From: Mesostigma viride
Lineage: Eukaryota; Streptophyta; Mesostigmatophyceae; Mesostigmatales; Mesostigmataceae
Direction: 5' to 3'
Length of the DNA stretch: 28,176 bases
Assembly (NCBI GenBank): GCA_009746045.1
Contig: RPFO01001487.1
Span: 1-28,176, forward strand
Under the pieces are notes generated by a model. That model worked only from the letters and a program-made list of their open reading frames with translations, was not told where the DNA came from and ran no database searches. Shown here piece after piece: positions 15,628 through 25,700 of this stretch (position 1 is the stretch's first letter; every line of letters begins with the position of its first letter). The translations under genes were made by a program, and so were the position numbers.

Positions 15628-16545
15628 TTATTGCCTGCGCCATTCATCGAGCCAGGAGGCTACTTCTACCACTCGGTCTTCCAGCTGGCTCTCCTGCGCC
15701 CTTGAAAACCAGTTGGAGACCAAGGCCGCGCTCAGCATGAACAAGACCCAGTAGAAGTCTTCGTATTCACAATCGTCACCCTGCGCCGTTTGCCTCTGTG
15801 TTCGCCTCAGGTCGGCGACGAGGGAGATGATCCTGTTGTAAACGTAGTTTATGTGCACGTGCGGGGGGCAGTTTGTGACAAAGCGGGCGATAAAGTGGCC
15901 CAGCTCCAAGGGCGTGCAACACTGAAGGTTGATACGGGTCTCGTCCTCCCTGACGGAGGCACCTGCCGGCCTCTCCATGAGTGCTTTCAGCAGCTCGTTG
16001 TCCAAAACGCTGCACCTTCTTTCCAGGCCCTGGCATTTGTTCGTCAAGTCCTGGCACTCACTCGTCAAGTCCTGGCACTTATTTGTCAAGTCCTGGCACT
16101 TATTCGTCAAGTCCTTGCATTTTTCCTCCAAATCCTTGCAACGTTCATTCACATGGCGGCACTCCGGCCGAGGGCACCAGTTCCGCATCCCTTGTGCGTT
16201 CAGGTACCTGCACATGCGCGCGTGGCTAGCCTCGTTGGACAACTCACCCTGCCATGGGCAGTCGACGGAATTAGGACACCGCACGATAACGTTGCCAATC
16301 ATGCGATATACGATTGGACAAGATCTGGACAGCGGCGTTTGGAAAACGTCGGCGTCAAGCGGCCGTCGATCCAACGGGCATCCATTGATGTTCGCCGGGG
16401 CGGCAAGACATTCTTTGCAGAAAAGATGCCCGCAAGCCTTGACTACTACCCCTTTGTCCATGTGCACCAGTTCTGTGCAGATCGCGCATATGAGCTCGGG
16501 ACTGACCTTGTCACGATGAACAAGTCTCGCATCCGGTACACCCAT
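15628..16545 (-). CDS. RING / TRAF-type zinc-finger protein with Cys-heptad coiled coil (305 aa)
   Basis: Probable E3 ubiquitin ligase. The RING has ligands C20, C23, C38, H40, C43, C46, C56 and D59: a C3HC3D arrangement with the last pair as C-P-L-D, as in TRAF-family RINGs. A TRAF-type zinc finger follows (C90, C96, H108, C112; VRCPNSVDCPWQGEL) and possibly a second, partial one (C124, C129). Residues 136-183 are seven heptads (CKDLTNK/CQDLTNK type) with Cys at every seventh position (136 to 178) and Leu three residues later, so Cys and Leu fit positions a and d of a coiled coil. The C-terminal ~110 residues are helical, with no MATH domain recognised. No intron is needed and the frame is intact. 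It may be a host gene; TRAF-like RING genes also occur in large algal viruses. There is no operon link to the left-hand viral block. Confidence 0.85.
   Translation of the reverse strand: MGVPDARLVHRDKVSPELICAICTELVHMDKGVVVKACGHLFCKECLAAPANINGCPLDRRPLDADVFQTPLSRSCPIVYRMIGNVIVRCPNSVDCPWQGELSNEASHARMCRYLNAQGMRNWCPRPECRHVNERCKDLEEKCKDLTNKCQDLTNKCQDLTSECQDLTNKCQGLERRCSVLDNELLKALMERPAGASVREDETRINLQCCTPLELGHFIARFVTNCPPHVHINYVYNRIISLVADLRRTQRQTAQGDDCEYEDFYWVLFMLSAALVSNWFSRAQESQLEDRVVEVASWLDEWRRQ
15998..16140. repeat. 21-bp coding minisatellite in the RING gene
   Basis: Seven tandem 21-bp units, built around GTCAAGTCCTGGCACT on the plus strand, encode the seven-residue coiled-coil repeats. The four central units are nearly identical and the outer ones more diverged, which suggests growth by slippage or unequal exchange. 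Confidence 0.85.
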
Positions 16546-17032
16546 GGGAATTTCCGTTGCTAAATGACTATGGTGGGTAATACCTTGAATACGTCTTCAA
16601 GGCACGACGTCCTTTAGATCGTAACGCATGCGTGAAACCGAATCAACTACCCTTCTCCAAGCCTGGCTACAAAGAAACCGGCATTGCACTGCAGTTTCTG
16701 CCGTTAATCTCTTGAGGTCACCAAGCAACGGCGCAGCCTGCACTGAGGAAACGCTGGATCCGCATGATCCTTGCAAGCTTTCTGCCATTGCCTTCCGGTG
16801 GTTCGTTATAATTGCCCACCTGCCGCGCCGGCCCCATAAATATTCCTAAACCTGCCAAACTTAATCACGGCACACTGGTATCACATCGCCCAGGGTCCAC
16901 GTGTCCGCAGTTCACTGGGCAGCGGTACGGTAGAGTCATGCCGATTTGGCGGGACGGGCGTTGCAAACTTGGCGGGACGGCAAACTGCTGCAGGCCAACT
17001 GCAGGATCCCTTTTCTGTCAGTTTTCACAGGA
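16546..17032. other. Intergenic, upstream of the RING gene
   Basis: Contains the RING gene's 5' flank. Two E2F-like strings, TTTGGCGGGA (16945-16954) and CTTGGCGGGA (16968-16977), lie 23 bp apart about 400 bp upstream of the RING start. No gene recognised. Confidence 0.4.
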
Positions 17033-17050
17033 TCAACTACTTAACTACTT

Positions 17051-19981
17051 AACTACGATCGTGTTGCGCAAGGGAGAAACCCGAACATCCTGACATCGCC
17101 GCGGGCGCCGTACCGTACGGCCTGATCGCACCCCCACGAACGAGGGCAAATCCTGAAATCCTGCGGAGCCGCGAGTAACGGCCCGTAACCGCTAGTCTGA
17201 ACGCCGTCACACCCTCCTAAGATCGAGTCTTACCTATTCTGAACAGAAGCTGAATTCAGCAAAATGCGCAAGAAATGCCGGGGGGCATATACGGCTGGGA
17301 GGAAGAGTTTATACACGAAGGATCTCTCTCCAAACAAAATACTAGAAATACTAAGGGTTCAGACTGAACGGGAAATTTCGACTGTTCAGACTGAACGAGA
17401 AGTGTGCGGAAAATTTAGTTCGAACCCTATTTTGAACGGTTTGTCGGTTAAATTTTCGGTTCGGCCTACTTCCCACGCAATTTTCGTGCCAATTTTAGCG
17501 GGATGACACAACTGAACGTGTTCAGACGGGGAGCGTGGCAAAAAACGGCTAGAAACTGTGAAAAGCAGGGGGCTCAGCCCCAAAAACGGCCGTACGGAAC
17601 CGAAATTTTTGGGCTCCCGCTGGCCCCCCCGCCTCGGCGCCCTCGGCCACTGCCCCTTCGCACTGCGCACCCCGCGTGGCGCCGGCGTTCCCGAGGACGC
17701 ATCCCGCGGGTGTACGCGCCAATCGCCCGCTCAGGCGCCAAAAAGTCTGGGCCCCGCAGGGGCCCCCAACTTGTCAACTACTTAACTACGATCGTGTTGC
17801 GCAAGGGAGAAACCCGAACATCCTGACATCGCCGCGGGCGCCGTACCGTACGGCCTGATCGCACCCCCACGAACGAGGGCAAATCCTGAAATCCTGCGGA
17901 GCCGCGAGTAACGGCCCGTAACCGCTAGTCTGAACGCCGTCACACCCTCCTAAGATCGAGTCTTACCTATTCTGAACAGAAGCTGAATTCAGCAAAATGC
18001 GCAAGAAATGCCGGGGGGCATATACGGCTGGGAGGAAGAGTTTATACACGAAGGATCTCTCTCCAAACAAAATACTAGAAATACTAAGGGTTCAGACTGA
18101 ACGGGAAATTTCGACTGTTCAGACTGAACGAGAAGTGTGCGGAAAATTTAGTTCGAACCCTATTTTGAACGGTTTGTCGGTTAAATTTTCGGTTCGGCCT
18201 ACTTCCCACGCAATTTTCGTGCCAATTTTAGCGGGATGACACAACTGAACGTGTTCAGACGGGGAGCGTGGCAAAAAACGGCTAGAAACTGTGAAAAGCA
18301 GGGGGCTCAGCCCCAAAAACGGCCGTACGGAACCGAAATTTTTGGGCTCCCGCTGGCCCCCCCGCCTCGGCGCCCTCGGCCACTGCCCCTTCGCACTGCG
18401 CACCCCGCGTGGCGCCGGCGTTCCCGAGGACGCATCCCGCGGGTGTACGCGCCAATCGCCCGCTCAGGCGCCAAAAAGTCTGGGCCCCGCAGGGGCCCCC
18501 AACTTGTCAACTACTTAACTACGATCGTGTTGCGCAAGGGAGAAACCCGAACATCCTGACATCGCCGCGGGCGCCGTACCGTACGGCCTGATCGCACCCC
18601 CACGAACGAGGGCAAATCCTGAAATCCTGCGGAGCCGCGAGTAACGGCCCGTAACCGCTAGTCTGAACGCCGTCACACCCTCCTAAGATCGAGTCTTACC
18701 TATTCTGAACAGAAGCTGAATTCAGCAAAATGCGCAAGAAATGCCGGGGGGCATATACGGCTGGGAGGAAGAGTTTATACACGAAGGATCTCTCTCCAAA
18801 CAAAATACTAGAAATACTAAGGGTTCAGACTGAACGGGAAATTTCGACTGTTCAGACTGAACGAGAAGTGTGCGGAAAATTTAGTTCGAACCCTATTTTG
18901 AACGGTTTGTCGGTTAAATTTTCGGTTCGGCCTACTTCCCACGCAATTTTCGTGCCAATTTTAGCGGGATGACACAACTGAACGTGTTCAGACGGGGAGC
19001 GTGGCAAAAAACGGCTAGAAACTGTGAAAAGCAGGGGGCTCAGCCCCAAAAACGGCCGTACGGAACCGAAATTTTTGGGCTCCCGCTGGCCCCCCGCCTC
19101 GGCGCCCTCGGCCACTGCCCCTTCGCACTGCGCACCCCGCGTGGCGCCGGCGTTCCCGAGGACGCATCCCGCGGGTGTACGCGCCAATCGCCCGCTCAGG
19201 CGCCAAAAAGTCTGGGCCCCGCAGGGGCCCCCAACTTGTCAACTACTTAACTACGATCGTGTTGCGCAAGGGAGAAACCCGAACATCCTGACATCGCCGC
19301 GGGCGCCGTACCGTACGGCCTGATCGCACCCCCACGAACGAGGGCAAATCCTGAAATCCTGCGGAGCCGCGAGTAACGGCCCGTAACCGCTAGTCTGAAC
19401 GCCGTCACACCCTCCTAAGATCGAGTCTTACCTATTCTGAACAGAAGCTGAATTCAGCAAAATGCGCAAGAAATGCCGGGGGGCATATACGGCTGGGAGG
19501 AAGAGTTTATACACGAAGGATCTCTCTCCAAACAAAATACTAGAAATACTAAGGGTTCAGACTGAACGGGAAATTTCGACTGTTCAGACTGAACGAGAAG
19601 TGTGCGGAAAATTTAGTTCGAACCCTATTTTGAACGGTTTGTCGGTTAAATTTTCGGTTCGGCCTACTTCCCACGCAATTTTCGTGCCAATTTTAGCGGG
19701 ATGACACAACTGAACGTGTTCAGACGGGGAGCGTGGCAAAAAACGGCTAGAAACTGTGAAAAGCAGGGGGCTCAGCCCCAAAAACGGCCGTACGGAACCG
19801 AAATTTTTGGGCTCCCGCTGGCCCCCCCGCCTCGGCGCCCTCGGCCACTGCCCCTTCGCACTGCGCACCCCGCGTGGCGCCGGCGTTCCCGAGGACGCAT
19901 CCCGCGGGTGTACGCGCCAATCGCCCGCTCAGGCGCCAAAAAGTCTGGGCCCCGCAGGGGCCCCCAACTTGTCAACTACTT
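17051..19981. repeat. Satellite units 1-4, type A
   Basis: Lengths 733, 733, 732 and 733. Unit 3 has one C fewer in its C run (about 19090). Landmarks in unit 1: hairpin GCCGTAC-C-GTACGGC (17107-17121), dyads at 17357-17369, 17384-17396 and 17512-17525, hairpin GGGGC-TCA-GCCCC (17569-17581), hairpin GGGCCCC-GCA-GGGGCCC (17749-17765). Confidence 0.95.
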
Positions 19982-20668
19982 AACTACGATCGTGTTGCGC
20001 AAGGGAGAACCCGAACATCCTGACATCGCCGCGGGCGCCGTACCGTACGGCCTGATCGCACCCCACGAACGGCAAATCCTGAAATCCTGCGGAGCCGCGA
20101 GTTACGGCCCGTAACCGCCGGCCTGAACGCCGTCACACCCTCCTAAGATCGAGTCTCAGGAGTTCTGAACGGAATCCGAATTCAGCAAAATGCGCGAGAA
20201 ATGCCGTGGGGCATATACGGCAGGGGAAAGAGTTTCTTGCCGAAGCAAACATTTCAAGTGTTCAGACTGAACGAAATTTCAAGTGTTCAGACTGAACGAA
20301 AATTTAGTTCGAACACATTTCTGAACGGTTTTTGTTCAATTTTCGGTTCGGCCTACTTCCCACGCAATTTCGTGCCATTTTTGCGAGATGACTGACCTGA
20401 ACGTGTTCAGACGGGGAGCATGGAAAAAAAACGGCTCGAAACTGTGGAAGCAGGGGGCTCCGCTTAAAAAACGGCCGTACGAAACCGAAATTTTTGGGCT
20501 CCCGCTGGCCCCCCCGCCTCGGCGCCCTCGGCCACTGCCCCTTCGCACTGCGCACCCCGCGTGGCGCCGGCGTTCCCGAGGACGCACCCCGCGGGTGTAC
20601 ACGCCAATCGCCCGCTCAGGCGCCAAAAAGTCTGGGCCCCGAAGGGGCCCCCAACTTGTCAACTACTT
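19982..20668. repeat. Satellite unit 5, type B (687 bp)
   Basis: Differs from A by many substitutions and indels in the AT-rich centre: the A-specific segment around 'CTCTCTCCAAACAAAATACTAG' is replaced. The dyads are kept (20260-20272 and 20285-20297), and the GC-rich half is nearly unchanged. The loop of the GGGCCCC hairpin is GAA instead of GCA. Confidence 0.93.
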
Positions 20669-21401
20669 AACTACGATCGTGTTGCGCAAGGGAGAAACCC
20701 GAACATCCTGACATCGCCGCGGGCGCCGTACCGTACGGCCTGATCGCACCCCCACGAACGAGGGCAAATCCTGAAATCCTGCGGAGCCGCGAGTAACGGC
20801 CCGTAACCGCTAGTCTGAACGCCGTCACACCCTCCTAAGATCGAGTCTTACCTATTCTGAACAGAAGCTGAATTCAGCAAAATGCGCAAGAAATGCCGGG
20901 GGGCATATACGGCTGGGAGGAAGAGTTTATACACGAAGGATCTCTCTCCAAACAAAATACTAGAAATACTAAGGGTTCAGACTGAACGGGAAATTTCGAC
21001 TGTTCAGACTGAACGAGAAGTGTGCGGAAAATTTAGTTCGAACCCTATTTTGAACGGTTTGTCGGTTAAATTTTCGGTTCGGCCTACTTCCCACGCAATT
21101 TTCGTGCCAATTTTAGCGGGATGACACAACTGAACGTGTTCAGACGGGGAGCGTGGCAAAAAACGGCTAGAAACTGTGAAAAGCAGGGGGCTCAGCCCCA
21201 AAAACGGCCGTACGGAACCGAAATTTTTGGGCTCCCGCTGGCCCCCCCGCCTCGGCGCCCTCGGCCACTGCCCCTTCGCACTGCGCACCCCGCGTGGCGC
21301 CGGCGTTCCCGAGGACGCATCCCGCGGGTGTACGCGCCAATCGCCCGCTCAGGCGCCAAAAAGTCTGGGCCCCGCAGGGGCCCCCAACTTGTCAACTACT
21401 T
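20669..21401. repeat. Satellite unit 6, type A (733 bp)
   Basis: A single type A unit between B units. It matches the units on either side of the B group, so A and B have been shuffled by unequal exchange or conversion. Confidence 0.93.
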
Positions 21402-22792
21402 AACTACGATCGTGTTGCGCAAGGGAGAACCCCGAACATCCTGACATCGCCGCGGGCGCCGTACCGTACGGCCTGATCGCACCCCCACGAACGGCTAAAT
21501 CCTGAAATCCTGCGGAGCCGCGAGTTACGGCCCGTAACCGCCGGCCTGAACGCCGTCACACCCTCCTAAGATCGAGTCTCAGGAGTTCTGAACGGAAGCT
21601 GAATTCAGCAAAATGCGCGAGAAATGCCGTGGGGCATATACGGCAGGGGAAAGAGTTTCTTGCCGAAGCAAACATTTCAAGTGTTCAGACTGAACGAAAA
21701 TTTCAAGTGTTCAGACTGAACGAAAATTTAGTTCGAACACATTTCTGAACGGGTTTTTGGTTCAATTTTCGGTTCGGCCTACTTCCCACGCAATTTCTGT
21801 GCCAATTTTTGCGAGATGACTGACCTGAACGTGTTCAGACGGGGAGCATGGAAAAAAAACGGCTCGAAACTGTGGACAGCAGGGGGCTCCGCTTAAAAAA
21901 CGGCCGTACGAAACCGAAATTTTTGGGCTCCCGCTGGCCCCCCCGCCTCGGCGCCCTCGGCCACTGCCCCTTCGCACTGCGCACCCCGCGTGGCGCCGGC
22001 GTTCCCGAGGACGCACCCCGCGGGTGTACACGCCAATCGCCCGCTCAGGCGCCAAAAAGTCTGGGCCCCGAAGGGGCCCCCAACTTGTCAACTACTTAAC
22101 TACGATCGTGTTGCGCAAAGGAGAACCCCGAACATCCTGACATCGCCGCGGGCGCCGTACCGTACGGCCTGATCGCACCCCCACGAACGGCTAATTCCTG
22201 AAATCCTGCGGAGCCGCGAGTTACGGCCCGTAACCGCCGGCCTGAACGCCGTCACACCCTCCTAAGATCGAGTCTCAGGAGTTCTGAACGGAATCCGAAT
22301 TCAGCAAAATGCGCGAGAAATGCCGTGGGGCATATACGGCAGGGGAAAGAGTTTCTTGCCGAAGCAAACATTTCAAGTGTTCAGACTGAACGAAAATTTC
22401 AAGTGTTCAGACTGAACGAAAATTTAGTTCGAACACATTTCTGAACGGGTTTTTGTTCAATTTTCGGTTCGGCCTACTTCCCACGCAATTTCTGTGCCGA
22501 TTTTTGCGAGATGACTGACCTGAACGTGTTCAGACGGGGAGCATGGAAAAAAAACGGCTCGAAACTGTGGACAGCAGGGGGCTCCGCTTAAAAAACGGCC
22601 GTACGAAACCGAAATTTTTGGGCTCCCGCTGGCCCCCCCGCCTCGGCGCCCTCGGCCACTGCCCCTTCGCACTGCGCACCCCGCGTGGCGCCGGCGTTCC
22701 CGAGGACGCACCCCGCGGGTGTACACGCCAATCGCCCGCTCAGGCGCCAAAAAGTCTGGGCCCCGAAGGGGCCCCCAACTTGTCAACTACTT
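21402..22792. repeat. Satellite units 7-8, type B (696 and 695 bp)
   Basis: Two adjacent B units. They differ slightly from unit 5 (for example dyad spacing 26 instead of 25) and from each other, so B copies are less homogenised than A copies. Confidence 0.93.
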
Positions 22793-25700
22793 AACTACGA
22801 TCGTGTTGCGCAAGGGAGAAACCCGAACATCCTGACATCGCCGCGGGCGCCGTACCGTACGGCCTGATCGCACCCCCACGAACGAGGGCAAATCCTGAAA
22901 TCCTGCGGAGCCGCGAGTAACGGCCCGTAACCGCTAGTCTGAACGCCGTCACACCCTCCTAAGATCGAGTCTTACCTATTCTGAACAGAAGCTGAATTCA
23001 GCAAAATGCGCAAGAAATGCCGGGGGGCATATACGGCTGGGAGGAAGAGTTTATACACGAAGGATCTCTCTCCAAACAAAATACTAGAAATACTAAGGGT
23101 TCAGACTGAACGGGAAATTTCGACTGTTCAGACTGAACGAGAAGTGTGCGGAAAATTTAGTTCGAACCCTATTTTGAACGGTTTGTCGGTTAAATTTTCG
23201 GTTCGGCCTACTTCCCACGCAATTTTCGTGCCAATTTTAGCGGGATGACACAACTGAACGTGTTCAGACGGGGAGCGTGGCAAAAAACGGCTAGAAACTG
23301 TGAAAAGCAGGGGGCTCAGCCCCAAAAACGGCCGTACGGAACCGAAATTTTTGGGCTCCCGCTGGCCCCCCCGCCTCGGCGCCCTCGGCCACTGCCCCTT
23401 CGCACTGCGCACCCCGCGTGGCGCCGGCGTTCCCGAGGACGCATCCCGCGGGTGTACGCGCCAATCGCCCGCTCAGGCGCCAAAAAGTCTGGGCCCCGCA
23501 GGGGCCCCCAACTTGTCAACTACTTAACTACGATCGTGTTGCGCAAGGGAGAAACCCGAACATCCTGACATCGCCGCGGGCGCCGTACCGTACGGCCTGA
23601 TCGCACCCCCACGAACGAGGGCAAATCCTGAAATCCTGCGGAGCCGCGAGTAACGGCCCGTAACCGCTAGTCTGAACGCCGTCACACCCTCCTAAGATCG
23701 AGTCTTACCTATTCTGAACAGAAGCTGAATTCAGCAAAATGCGCAAGAAATGCCGGGGGCATATACGGCTGGGAGGAAGAGTTTATACACGAAGGATCTC
23801 TCTCCAAACAAAATACTAGAAATACTAAGGGTTCAGACTGAACGGGAAATTTCGACTGTTCAGACTGAACGAGAAGTGTGCGGAAAATTTAGTTCGAACC
23901 CTATTTTGAACGGTTTGTCGGTTAAATTTTCGGTTCGGCCTACTTCCCACGCAATTTTCGTGCCAATTTTAGCGGGATGACACAACTGAACGTGTTCAGA
24001 CGGGGAGCGTGGCAAAAAACGGCTAGAAACTGTGAAAAGCAGGGGGCTCAGCCCCAAAAACGGCCGTACGGAACCGAAATTTTTGGGCTCCCGCTGGCCC
24101 CCCCGCCTCGGCGCCCTCGGCCACTGCCCCTTCGCACTGCGCACCCCGCGTGGCGCCGGCGTTCCCGAGGACGCATCCCGCGGGTGTACGCGCCAATCGC
24201 CCGCTCAGGCGCCAAAAAGTCTGGGCCCCGCAGGGGCCCCCAACTTGTCAACTACTTAACTACGATCGTGTTGCGCAAGGGAGAAACCCGAACATCCTGA
24301 CATCGCCGCGGGCGCCGTACCGTACGGCCTGATCGCACCCCCACGAACGAGGGCAAATCCTGAAATCCTGCGGAGCCGCGAGTAACGGCCCGTAACCGCT
24401 AGTCTGAACGCCGTCACACCCTCCTAAGATCGAGTCTTACCTATTCTGAACAGAAGCTGAATTCAGCAAAATGCGCAAGAAATGCCGGGGGGCATATACG
24501 GCTGGGAGGAAGAGTTTATACACGAAGGATCTCTCTCCAAACAAAATACTAGAAATACTAAGGGTTCAGACTGAACGGGAAATTTCGACTGTTCAGACTG
24601 AACGAGAAGTGTGCGGAAAATTTAGTTCGAACCCTATTTTGAACGGTTTGTCGGTTAAATTTTCGGTTCGGCCTACTTCCCACGCAATTTTCGTGCCAAT
24701 TTTAGCGGGATGACACAACTGAACGTGTTCAGACGGGGAGCGTGGCAAAAAACGGCTAGAAACTGTGAAAAGCAGGGGGCTCAGCCCCAAAAACGGCCGT
24801 ACGGAACCGAAATTTTTGGGCTCCCGCTGGCCCCCCCGCCTCGGCGCCCTCGGCCACTGCCCCTTCGCACTGCGCACCCCGCGTGGCGCCGGCGTTCCCG
24901 AGGACGCATCCCGCGGGTGTACGCGCCAATCGCCCGCTCAGGCGCCAAAAAGTCTGGGCCCCGCAGGGGCCCCCAACTTGTCAACTACTTAACTACGATC
25001 GTGTTGCGCAAGGGAGAAACCCGAACATCCTGACATCGCCGCGGGCGCCGTACCGTACGGCCTGATCGCACCCCCACGAACGAGGGCAAATCCTGAAATC
25101 CTGCGGAGCCGCGAGTAACGGCCCGTAACCGCTAGTCTGAACGCCGTCACACCCTCCTAAGATCGAGTCTTACCTATTCTGAACAGAAGCTGAATTCAGC
25201 AAAATGCGCAAGAAATGCCGGGGGGCATATACGGCTGGGAGGAAGAGTTTATACACGAAGGATCTCTCTCCAAACAAAATACTAGAAATACTAAGGGTTC
25301 AGACTGAACGGGAAATTTCGACTGTTCAGACTGAACGAGAAGTGTGCGGAAAATTTAGTTCGAACCCTATTTTGAACGGTTTGTCGGTTAAATTTTCGGT
25401 TCGGCCTACTTCCCACGCAATTTTCGTGCCAATTTTAGCGGGATGACACAACTGAACGTGTTCAGACGGGGAGCGTGGCAAAAAACGGCTAGAAACTGTG
25501 AAAAGCAGGGGGCTCAGCCCCAAAAACGGCCGTACGGAACCGAAATTTTTGGGCTCCCGCTGGCCCCCCCGCCTCGGCGCCCTCGGCCACTGCCCCTTCG
25601 CACTGCGCACCCCGCGTGGCGCCGGCGTTCCCGAGGACGCATCCCGCGGGTGTACGCGCCAATCGCCCGCTCAGGCGCCAAAAAGTCTGGGCCCCGCAGG

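Noticed and set aside
15790-16563. 257-aa plus-strand frame opposite the RING gene
   Set aside because: It is the antisense shadow of the RING/TRAF gene, whose zinc ligands and heptads prove the minus strand is coding.
17221-17270. Spliced-leader RNA gene on the minus strand (AATAG/GTAAGA donor-like site in each unit)
   Set aside because: The GTAAGA string is absent in type B units, there is no Sm-site or typical leader, and SL trans-splicing is not known from green algae.
17415-17430. tRNA T-arm-like AGTTCGAACCC in satellite type A
   Set aside because: No matching A box or cloverleaf upstream, and the sequence is changed to AGTTCGAACACA in type B.
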